This document shows positions 1 to 4,661 of a stretch of 7,988 bases of DNA, one piece after another. Origin of the DNA: Candidatus Omnitrophica bacterium 4484_49. GTDB lineage: Bacteria; Omnitrophota; Gorgyraeia; Kaelpiales; Kaelpiaceae. Under the pieces are notes generated by a model, which was not told the origin of the DNA, did not search any database, and worked only from the letters and a program-made list of their open reading frames with translations. The translations under genes were made by a program, and so were the position numbers. Every line of letters starts with the position of its first letter. The stretch's first letter is position 1. Where the stretch lies: the NCBI GenBank assembly GCA_002085265.1, contig NATI01000065.1:1-7988 (forward strand), given 5' to 3'.

Positions 1-16
1 GAAAGACAAAAAAATA

Positions 17-112
17 ATGCCAAAAGTTGCACTCATAGGACGTCCGAATGTAGGTAAATCTACACTTCTCAACCGGCTTACCCGCACGAGAGATGCACCG
101 GTAGATTCGACT
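17..112 (+). other. der 5' gene fragment (P-loop only)
   Basis: These codons encode a clean match to the extreme N-terminus of Der/EngA: start Met, beta-strand KVALIG, Walker A GRPNVGKST, then NRLTRTRDA. The expected continuation (acidic residues, PGVTRDR) is lost near base 112, where the frame goes into unrelated sequence. This looks like the left edge of a deletion or rearrangement breakpoint. The exact junction cannot be fixed without a related intact der sequence. Confidence 0.65.
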
Positions 113-1144
113 TTAAGAAGATTCAGACCCCCCAGTTTAAAAGAGTTCTTTATTCAAAGAGAGGGACAATTTATTTCTCATGAGACTTTGCTAAATCACT
201 ATCTTTCACCGGCAGCAGAAGTAGAGTTAAGAGAGCTCATAAATAAGGGATGGGTTGTTAAAATTGATGCTTCTGATTTCGGTTTAGATAGGATAGATTT
301 TTCATTTTACTGTATGCCCAGAAGGCGACTAATTAGTGAGGAGATCAGCAAAGAGGTCTCTGATATGCTCTGTGATTCCCAAGGGAGAAAAACCGGAGCC
401 TGGTTTATTCAATTGAGAAATGCTGAAGAATTTAAACAAGAGCTGATAAATATTCTTTCCTGGGGATATTTTAAATTTCAGGGGGTAATTTCTGATAATA
501 ACTTACACGGAGAATATTGGATACAATTAGTTCCTACATTACTTGACATCTATGGAGATAATCTAGAAAAATTGAGTGGGAGACTGAATAAAATTCTGCA
601 ACGTTTGGAAACCTGTAAAACTTCTTCAGAAAAAATAAAAACATTAGAGAAGATACTTCAGCAGGAAAGAGAGAAGGTTCACAGATTGAAATCATTCTTA
701 AATTTCTATGACCAATCGCAAGAGTTGAAAAAAATAATAGGTTGTTTGAATGTCAATATTGACGAATTCAAACGACTGGCGGCGGAGAATGGAGATGTTT
801 TTGTGGGGTTTTTAATCTTTGGAAGCTGGGCGTATCTTTTACCTTCGCCGGATAGTGATTTGGACTTAATATTAATCTCAAATGGTGAACTTTCTGTGAA
901 ATCGTATAATGCTATAAAAGATAAATTGAAAGAGCTGTTAACAGGAAGAATAAAAGATATACACTGTTTAACATATCCCAGTCCAGATTTAAATAATCTT
1001 GATACTTTTTCTATTTTCAATTATCCCCGGGATGTTTCTTTATATATAAGAAATTTTATTCTCATAACAGGGAACCATCACGATTTTAGGAATGTGCAAT
1101 CATTACTTTTACGATATTATTATCCTCACATTTTTAGTTTTTGA
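17..1144 (+). CDS. Chimeric protein: Der GTPase N-terminal piece joined to a nucleotidyltransferase-like protein
   Basis: The first about 30 residues match the start of the ribosome-assembly GTPase Der (EngA), including the P-loop GRPNVGKST at residues 8-16 and the following NRLTRTRDAPVD. From about residue 31 the match stops: the switch I/DxxG/NKxD motifs of a GTPase are absent, so this cannot be a working GTPase. Residues about 40-115 look like a winged-helix-type region (inferred). Residues about 185-245 are charged and probably helical or coiled-coil. Residues 264-290 contain FGSWA followed by DSDLDL (G269-S270, D281, D283), the signature of minimal nucleotidyltransferases of the MNT/pol-beta superfamily. 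The C-terminus (KDIHCL, then a tyrosine-rich end) is unrecognised. No start codon with a convincing Shine-Dalgarno is visible for the nucleotidyltransferase alone, and only 16 bases precede the ATG, so whether the der start really drives expression is unknown. Alternatives are a pseudogene fusion or an assembly chimera. Confidence 0.6.
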   Translation: MPKVALIGRPNVGKSTLLNRLTRTRDAPVDSTLRRFRPPSLKEFFIQREGQFISHETLLNHYLSPAAEVELRELINKGWVVKIDASDFGLDRIDFSFYCMPRRRLISEEISKEVSDMLCDSQGRKTGAWFIQLRNAEEFKQELINILSWGYFKFQGVISDNNLHGEYWIQLVPTLLDIYGDNLEKLSGRLNKILQRLETCKTSSEKIKTLEKILQQEREKVHRLKSFLNFYDQSQELKKIIGCLNVNIDEFKRLAAENGDVFVGFLIFGSWAYLLPSPDSDLDLILISNGELSVKSYNAIKDKLKELLTGRIKDIHCLTYPSPDLNNLDTFSIFNYPRDVSLYIRNFILITGNHHDFRNVQSLLLRYYYPHIFSF

Positions 1145-1169
1145 TTTTTATATCTCTACTTTTGGATGA

Positions 1170-1175
1170 TAAAAT
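1170..1175 (+). promoter_or_regulatory. Possible -10 box (TAAAAT) for the release-factor-like gene, leaderless geometry
   Basis: TAAAAT ends exactly 6 nt before the ATG at 1182, and no purine-rich ribosome binding site lies between them. There is no good -35 hexamer at 16-18 nt upstream, only T-rich sequence. The spacing is the same as at 1652-1657 and 2272-2277 in this window, which is the main reason to report it. If functional, transcription would begin at or next to the start codon. Confidence 0.35.
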
Positions 1176-1181
1176 TATCTT

Positions 1182-1616
1182 ATGGATTTTGGTTCCGTAG
1201 GTATTCAGAAGCAGAGGGCTCTTTTGCAGAAGATGCAGGAATTGGAGATTAAAGAAGAGGATATAGAAGAAAAATTTATCCTCTCGCGAGGAAAAGGGGG
1301 ACAGAGAAGAGACCGCAAGGCAACCTGTGTTTACTTAAAACATCTTCCTACGGGGATAGAAGTTAAGTGTGATAGAGAGCGGTCTCAGGCGATAAATAGG
1401 TTTCTGGCTCGTAGAATGCTGGTTGAAAAAATAGAGGAGTTAAAACTGGGGCAGGAAGCCGAGGAGAGGAAAAGGCTTGCCAAAATTAGAAAGCAGAAAA
1501 GGAAACGGTCTAAAAGGACAAAAGAGAAACTTATGAGATTAAAGAGAATCAGGAAAGAGAAAAAGCAAGCACGGGCATTTAAACCGGACTTGACAGAGCT
1601 GGAATGTAATGAATGA
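1182..1616 (+). CDS. Peptide chain release factor-like protein (ArfB/RF-1 domain ribosome-rescue factor)
   Basis: A 144-residue protein with a stand-alone RF-1 catalytic domain. SRGKGGQRRDRK contains the GGQ tripeptide at residues 39-41, which in class I release factors enters the ribosomal peptidyl-transferase centre and promotes hydrolysis of peptidyl-tRNA. It is followed by the family-typical HLPTGIEVKCDRERSQ and NRFLARRML. There are no codon-recognition domains, so it is not RF1 or RF2. Residues about 98-130 form a very Lys/Arg-rich helical tail, as in ArfB (YaeJ) and mitochondrial C12orf65, where the basic tail sits in the empty mRNA channel of a stalled ribosome. The inferred role is release of stalled ribosomes on truncated mRNA. 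The residues after GGQ (RRDRK) differ from the usual HVNKT-like sequence, placing it in a divergent subgroup. The ATG at 1182 has no Shine-Dalgarno; a -10-like box 6 nt upstream suggests a leaderless message. Confidence 0.85.
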   Translation: MDFGSVGIQKQRALLQKMQELEIKEEDIEEKFILSRGKGGQRRDRKATCVYLKHLPTGIEVKCDRERSQAINRFLARRMLVEKIEELKLGQEAEERKRLAKIRKQKRKRSKRTKEKLMRLKRIRKEKKQARAFKPDLTELECNE

Positions 1617-1628
1617 GAGTGTATAGTA

Positions 1629-1657
1629 TTGTGTGATTTTTAATATAATTATAAAAT
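1629..1657 (+). promoter_or_regulatory. Possible promoter for the DUF4126 remnant / RAM-domain unit
   Basis: TTGTGT (1629-1634), a 17-nt spacer and TAAAAT (1652-1657) resemble a sigma70-type promoter. The -10 box ends 6 nt before the ATG at 1664. An alternative TATAAT lies at 1644-1649 but has a poor -35. The sequence is AT-rich, so chance matches are easy; the call rests on the repeated -10-to-ATG spacing in this window. Confidence 0.4.
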
Positions 1658-1663
1658 ATCTGT

Positions 1664-1916
1664 ATGGAGGTACTTAGCAATTTAGCGGTTATACTTGCAC
1701 CTTACTGGCAATTTAAAAGCCATTTCTAATCCTGTAATTATAGGAACGGCACTGGTGATGTATGTGATAGAATTTGTGGTGGATAAAGTCTCTGATTTTA
1801 TTTACAGTATGGATTTAAAAAAAATGTTTAAATTTATTAAAGCGATATTTAAAATATTGGGTGGAAAGAACTGTAAAATAGAGAAAAATCAAAAATCAGG
1901 AGGAGAAAATGGTTAG
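1664..1916 (+). pseudogene. DUF4126 membrane-protein remnant (internally deleted and frameshifted)
   Basis: Two out-of-frame pieces of one gene can be read. From the ATG at 1664 the frame gives MEVLSNLAVILA, the usual look of a DUF4126 N-terminus, then goes out of register after about base 1699 and stops at 1727-1729. In another frame, from about 1698, come HLTGNLKAISNPVII and then GTALVMYVIEFVVDKV, which match the middle of DUF4126 proteins (conserved G-L-NP, hydrophobic helix, E-F-x-DK). The glycine-rich segment that normally lies between the pieces is missing, so a deletion of a non-multiple of three is the simplest reading. After VVDKV the usual P-x-x-D...WD-IHT segment is also missing, and the frame ends in a basic tail (residues 41-73). 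The TTG-initiated 73-codon frame (1695-1916) could still be made as a small one-helix membrane protein. It overlaps the following gene by 8 nt and contains that gene's ribosome binding site. Confidence 0.6.
1898..1903 (+). promoter_or_regulatory. Shine-Dalgarno AGGAGG for the RAM-domain gene
   Basis: A perfect AGGAGG lies 5 nt before the ATG at 1909, inside the end of the upstream broken frame. This fixes the start of the RAM-domain gene and suggests it was once the second gene of an operon with the intact DUF4126 gene. Confidence 0.8.
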
Positions 1917-2190
1917 TGCTATAGTTTTACTCAATGTGGAGAGAGATAAGGTAAACACTGTTGCTGAAAAACTGGCAGATATGACAGGGATAAGTGAGGT
2001 TTATTCAGTTGCGGGCAGATACGACCTGGTTGCAATTATCAGGGTAAGGGAGAATGAACAGCTGGCGGATATTATTACCAATCACATGTTAAAGATTGAA
2101 GGCATAATAAAATCAGAGACCTTAATCGCCTTTCGAGTATTTTCCCGTCACGATTTAGAAAGCCTGTTCTCTATTGGTATGGAGGAATAA
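1909..2190 (+). CDS. Stand-alone RAM domain protein (Lrp/AsnC effector-binding domain)
   Basis: A 93-residue protein consisting of only the RAM (AsnC_trans_reg) domain, a ferredoxin-like beta-alpha-beta fold. Typical elements are AIVLLNVERDKVNTVAEKLADMTG, then ISEVYSVAGRYDLVAIIRV (the family signature around V-x-G-x-YD), and the C-terminal strand TLIAFRVFSRHD. There is no N-terminal helix-turn-helix, so it does not bind DNA by itself. Proteins of this kind oligomerise and usually bind amino acids or related small molecules at subunit interfaces. Its target here is unknown. The start has a strong AGGAGG. The gene overlaps the end of the DUF4126 remnant by 8 nt, so it was probably translated by coupling to it. 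Confidence 0.85.
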   Translation: MVSAIVLLNVERDKVNTVAEKLADMTGISEVYSVAGRYDLVAIIRVRENEQLADIITNHMLKIEGIIKSETLIAFRVFSRHDLESLFSIGMEE

Positions 2191-2248
2191 TCATCACTTT
2201 TCATAGCATTATTTGCTTCAATTCTATTAGTTAAATTTTTTATAAAAT

Positions 2249-2277
2249 TTGATATAAAGTATTTACTATGTTATAAT
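2249..2277 (+). promoter_or_regulatory. Near-consensus sigma70 promoter, leaderless geometry (for gene at 2284)
   Basis: TTGATA (2249-2254), a 17-nt spacer and a perfect TATAAT (2272-2277). Six nt separate the -10 box from the ATG at 2284, so the predicted transcription start falls on or within one or two bases of the start codon. No Shine-Dalgarno fits before the ATG, which supports a leaderless mRNA. Confidence 0.65.
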
Positions 2278-2283
2278 TAGATT

Positions 2284-2760
2284 ATGATAAAAAAATGGCA
2301 GGCAAAATTTTGGTTTCTGGCGATAGTAATCTGTATTCCCTTAAATTTTTCGGTTTATTACCATGATGATATTTCCCGCCGAATCAAGCAAGATCCGATA
2401 GTAATATTACACTCTAGGTATCCTCAAATTGCGAGATGGATTGAGTCTGTCCTGGTTAATTCAGAAGTTCAGAACCGGATAGCAGAAATAATACTTACTG
2501 CCAGTCCCTACTGGCATAAGGATGAAAATGGAGAAATAAGTTGGCAGGCAGTGGCTACATTGCTTGCTCTTGGTAAAGGAGTGATTGCTGGACATCCTCA
2601 GGCTGACCAAATTCTTTCTGCTATTGAAAATCTTTCTGATAGTTACTACCTGGATGAAATTCTGGCTCGGATATATAGCGGGGATAAAGGCGAAAGGAGA
2701 GGAGCAACTGCAGAACTTTTGAATTTAAATTTCCTTAAATTTTTCGGTTTATTACCATGA
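2284..2760 (+). CDS. Putative membrane-anchored or secreted protein of unknown function, 3' end truncated by a repeat
   Basis: I do not recognise the family. The 158-residue product begins with a basic N-terminus and a hydrophobic helix (about residues 8-24), a signal peptide or membrane anchor. The following domain is rich in charged and aromatic residues, with two helical stretches (about residues 60-75 and 85-120, the latter ending SAIENLSDSYYLDEILARIY). The segment YSGDKGERRGATAELL (131-146) looks like the beginning of a longer domain, but the frame then enters the second copy of the 114-bp repeat in a different reading frame and ends NLNFLKFFGLLP. The last about 11 residues are therefore probably not native, and the gene is likely truncated. 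Repeat copy 1 lies in frame and encodes residues about 19-56. Expression is likely from the leaderless promoter at 2249-2277. Confidence 0.55.
   Translation: MIKKWQAKFWFLAIVICIPLNFSVYYHDDISRRIKQDPIVILHSRYPQIARWIESVLVNSEVQNRIAEIILTASPYWHKDENGEISWQAVATLLALGKGVIAGHPQADQILSAIENLSDSYYLDEILARIYSGDKGERRGATAELLNLNFLKFFGLLP
2339..2452 (+). repeat. 114-bp direct repeat, copy 1 (in frame within the gene at 2284)
   Basis: Aligned base by base with copy 2, 108 of 114 positions agree, with no gaps and an offset of 394 bp. In this copy the repeat is read in frame as residues about 19-56 of the gene at 2284, from just after the signal segment to WIESV. Three of the six differences are silent in this frame, so the copies may derive from paralogous coding sequence rather than from a non-coding element. 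Confidence 0.95.
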
Positions 2761-2846
2761 TGATATTTGCCGTCGAATCAAGCAGGATCCGATAGCAGTA
2801 TTACACTCCAGGTATCCTCAAATTGCGAGATGGATTGAGTCTGTCC
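2733..2846 (+). repeat. 114-bp direct repeat, copy 2 (out of frame, terminates the gene at 2284)
   Basis: The second copy starts in the end of the gene at 2284 and supplies its stop codon (TGA, 2758-2760). The frame matching copy 1 is open through this copy, with three amino-acid changes (S to C, V to A, I to V), then continues to a TGA at 2895-2897 with no start codon of its own. This suggests the inside of a duplicated paralogue that lost its 5' end. No flanking target-site duplication or terminal inverted repeat is visible. Confidence 0.95.
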
Positions 2847-2862
2847 CTCTCCTGTCCCCGAA

Positions 2863-3090
2863 GTGCCAGAATTTTCTCAGTTACATATTCTGTGTCTGAT
2901 TTCCACCTATGGTGTTAGTCGTGGAAAAGTGGATGCTGCAATAAATGAAATTAATGACTGGATTGCTACTTTTTCTTCTGAACAGAAAGATAGAGTGGTT
3001 GGAGTTGGTTTTTGTCCTATTGATAAGAGTCTATTGACCTACATGATGGGTCCTTTCTTTGGCATTAGCCATTCTTTGCCCCCTCCTTGA
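2863..3090 (+). pseudogene. Orphan 3' gene fragment, unknown family
   Basis: A 75-codon frame from a GTG at 2863, without a ribosome binding site. The same frame is open back to 2839, so it begins essentially at the edge of repeat copy 2, reading through a proline-rich stretch (PSPVPEVPEFSQ) that looks like an interdomain linker. The body (DAAINEINDWIATFSSEQKD, then VVGVGFCPIDKSLLTYMMGP) has protein-like composition and probably is the C-terminal domain of a larger protein whose front half has been lost. It is in a different frame from the paralogue relic in repeat copy 2, so a frameshift separates them if they once formed one gene. I do not recognise the domain. No promoter is visible directly upstream. 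Confidence 0.4.
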
Positions 3091-3102
3091 AGTAGGAGAG
3101 AT

Positions 3103-3131
3103 TTGATTTTTGTAAGGAATTATGGTATAAT
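3103..3131 (+). promoter_or_regulatory. Near-consensus sigma70 promoter upstream of the exported-protein gene
   Basis: TTGATT (3103-3108), a 17-nt spacer and a perfect TATAAT (3126-3131). The ATG at 3140 follows the -10 box after 8 nt, so the message would have a 5' leader of at most about two bases. No Shine-Dalgarno is present. Confidence 0.65.
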
Positions 3132-3139
3132 TAATTTCG

Positions 3140-4108
3140 ATGAAGTTTTTAAAAGTTTTGATTTTAGGAATGGTGATAATTCTCCCTATCGCTATCAAGG
3201 GTTATTCCATTGATATTAATTGGGATAAAGTAATTGAACTTCATAACTATAATCTTGATAATGAAGAACATATTAACCTTTTTACTCTGTGTTCATTAGA
3301 GGTAAATCCTGGCGATTCTCCTTACAGCGCTCAGTATGAGTTGAATAAATGGTTCCCTTCTGAACTTGATGGAAATCTGTTTATTGTTCTGGATAATCCT
3401 GTCAGGGGAAACTTTATTTACCGATTGAGTCACGACTATACTGGAAACATAATTATGGAAGGATTGGATGGACAGAACTACAGGTTTACCGAACTTTTTT
3501 CTGAAATGGCTACAGGAGGTAAAATTGATGTCTATTATGCACCGGATTATCTAATTCCGGAGTCTTTAGAGTCGCAGGGATTTCAGGGACAGGGATATAT
3601 GGTCCCACCTGCCCTTCTGGGAGACACAGCAACAGTTAATTTTGGAGCAGAAAATTTTAATGCGCCTGTAATCCCTCCCGACCATCCTCTGGCTAAATGG
3701 GATATAAATTATTACAAGATGTTTTGTTCTGATTGTCCTCATAGGAATACTAATTTTGGGTGGGAACTTCCAATTCTCGTGGATATAGGGAGATTGTATG
3801 GGCTGAGTGATGATGAAATTAAGCTCCTTATAGCCATTCGGGTATGGGAAAATGGAAGTGAAGGGAACGAATTCGGAGTGAAGAAAGCAAAGGGAACCAA
3901 TCTTGTGGAACAGACTCATTGGGCAGCAGGAAGTATAAGAAACGCTGGTGGTAACCTGCTGGTACTGGCTCCTAAATGGGCGCCTACAGTTGGGGTTCCT
4001 GCTTCTGAGGCAGCAGAAAATGCCTCCTGGTTGCCCGGTGTCAGCAGTATATGGGCATATTTGAAGAATTATGCCTTGGAAGATTTGCTCTCTTATTTAA
4101 ATAATTAA
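3140..4108 (+). CDS. Putative exported protein with a possible lysozyme-like C-terminal domain
   Basis: A 322-residue protein. Residues 1-22 form a signal peptide (MKFLK, then a hydrophobic core ending near KGYS), so it should be exported or membrane-anchored. Residues about 25-180 are a polar, aromatic-rich region I cannot assign; it includes a repeated-looking GQNY/GFQGQGY glycine-glutamine stretch near 146-153. From residue about 205 a more conserved-looking part begins: ELPILVDIGRLYGLSDDEIK, then IAIRVWENGSEGNEFGV (about 231-247) and HWAAGSIRNAGG. The E-N-G...EFGV motif after a helix resembles lysozyme/transglycosylase-like domains in which the motif's Glu is catalytic, followed by a helix with WAA. 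A CxxC (C196, C199) sits before this domain. The resemblance is from memory of motif shape, so peptidoglycan hydrolysis is only a suggestion. Monocistronic by position, with its own leaderless-type promoter. Confidence 0.6.
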   Translation: MKFLKVLILGMVIILPIAIKGYSIDINWDKVIELHNYNLDNEEHINLFTLCSLEVNPGDSPYSAQYELNKWFPSELDGNLFIVLDNPVRGNFIYRLSHDYTGNIIMEGLDGQNYRFTELFSEMATGGKIDVYYAPDYLIPESLESQGFQGQGYMVPPALLGDTATVNFGAENFNAPVIPPDHPLAKWDINYYKMFCSDCPHRNTNFGWELPILVDIGRLYGLSDDEIKLLIAIRVWENGSEGNEFGVKKAKGTNLVEQTHWAAGSIRNAGGNLLVLAPKWAPTVGVPASEAAENASWLPGVSSIWAYLKNYALEDLLSYLNN

Positions 4109-4151
4109 ATCTTATTCTGAAACCTCTCCCGATTTGTTTTTAAAAATTTTC

Positions 4152-4180
4152 TTGACAATATCTTTATATCAGAATATAAT
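4152..4180 (+). promoter_or_regulatory. Perfect-consensus sigma70 promoter of the sulfur operon
   Basis: TTGACA (4152-4157), a 17-nt spacer and TATAAT (4175-4180) match the sigma70 consensus at every position. The predicted start is near 4187, giving a leader of about 28 nt to the Rrf2 ATG at 4215. The -10 box overlaps the left arm of the inverted repeat at 4176-4213, a layout expected for repression. Confidence 0.9.
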
Positions 4181-4213
4181 CTCTACTAATTTAATAGAAT
4201 TAGTAGAGATTAT
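4176..4213 (+). promoter_or_regulatory. 16-bp-arm inverted repeat: probable Rrf2 operator
   Basis: Bases 4176-4191 and 4198-4213 are perfect reverse complements around a 6-base centre (TAATAG). The core reads CTCTACTAAT...ATTAGTAGAG. It starts inside the -10 box, covers the predicted transcription start and ends 1 nt before the ATG of the Rrf2 gene. A repressor bound here would block RNA polymerase, so autoregulation by the adjacent Rrf2 protein is the natural inference. The CTACTAATTTAATAG part is itself an imperfect 15-bp palindrome, so there may be two overlapping half-sites. It is unlikely to be a terminator because no T-run follows and transcription starts within the left arm. Confidence 0.85.
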
Positions 4214-4214
4214 T

Positions 4215-4649
4215 ATGAAGTTATCTACACGAGCGAGATATGGTGTAAGGATGATGCTGGAGCTGGGAGTAAATTACGGGAAAGGTCCAACTTATTTAAG
4301 AGAGGTGGCAGAAAAGGAGGATATTTCAGAAAAATATTTAAGTCAGCTGGTGCTACCTTTGAAATCTGCCGATTTAATTACTGCTGAGAGGGGAATTAAA
4401 GGAGGGTATATTTTGAAAAAATCGCCGGAAAATATCACTCTTAGAGAAATAGTGGAGGCCTTGGAGGGGAAGTTGAGCATTGTCCCCTGTATAAATGAGC
4501 CGGCATTGTGTAATCGGGTGAGTTTGTGTGTGACCCGGGATGTGTGGAAGAAGGTGGAAGAAGCCATTATCTCTACCTTGGAAAAAATTACCCTCCAGGA
4601 CCTGGTGAAAACTTATCGGGAAAAACAGAATTTAACTTATGTCATATAG
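4215..4649 (+). CDS. Rrf2-family transcriptional regulator with Fe-S-type cysteine triad
   Basis: The start at 4215 is chosen because MKLSTRARYGVRMMLELG is the standard Rrf2 N-terminus; the frame is open back to 4134, but that would run through the promoter and operator. The 144-residue protein has the winged helix-turn-helix (residues about 10-65, with REVAEKEDISEKYLSQLVLPL as the recognition region), the wing RGIKGGYIL, and the dimerisation helix DVWKKVEEAI. Cysteines C92, C99 and C105 have x6/x5 spacing, close to the x5/x5 triad that binds the [2Fe-2S] cluster of IscR, so cluster binding is likely. By position it should control its own operon, which holds cysK and homocysteine synthesis genes. 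That is the same kind of link as CymR in Bacillus, but CymR senses cysteine status through CysK and not through a cluster, so the signal here is open. The ATG has only a weak purine stretch (AGAG) upstream. Confidence 0.88.
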   Translation: MKLSTRARYGVRMMLELGVNYGKGPTYLREVAEKEDISEKYLSQLVLPLKSADLITAERGIKGGYILKKSPENITLREIVEALEGKLSIVPCINEPALCNRVSLCVTRDVWKKVEEAIISTLEKITLQDLVKTYREKQNLTYVI

Positions 4650-4661
4650 TAGGAGGAAGAG

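Noticed and set aside
706..1020. 104-codon minus-strand frame within the chimeric first gene
   Set aside because: It is antisense to the nucleotidyltransferase motif region and has no recognisable domain.
2191..2283. Possible RNA gene or terminator between the RAM gene and the gene at 2284
   Set aside because: Only AT-rich sequence plus the promoter at 2249-2277 is visible; no stable stem-loop or tRNA-like pattern was found.
2339..2846. CRISPR or phase-variation cassette formed by the two repeats
   Set aside because: There are only two copies, the unit is 114 bp, they lie 394 bp apart in direct orientation within coding-like sequence, and recombination would not create an open fusion with the 75-codon frame. 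No inverted orientation or recombinase is present.
3083..3098. Small hairpin CTCCT...AGGAG with T-rich sequence after it, as a terminator
   Set aside because: The stem is only 5 bp with a 6-nt loop, the following sequence is not a clean T-run, and it overlaps the -35 area of the next promoter.
3566..3919. 117-codon minus-strand frame opposite the exported-protein gene
   Set aside because: Composition looks like a shadow translation and there is no promoter or ribosome binding site; the plus-strand gene has a signal peptide and promoter.
4134..4214. Longer start for the Rrf2 gene at 4134
   Set aside because: It would translate through the consensus promoter and the inverted repeat. The family N-terminus MKLSTRARYG begins exactly at 4215.
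4109..4214. Cysteine- or SAM-sensing riboswitch in the operon leader
   Set aside because: The predicted leader is only about 28 nt, too short for a T-box or SAM riboswitch; the inverted repeat overlaps the promoter and fits a protein operator better.
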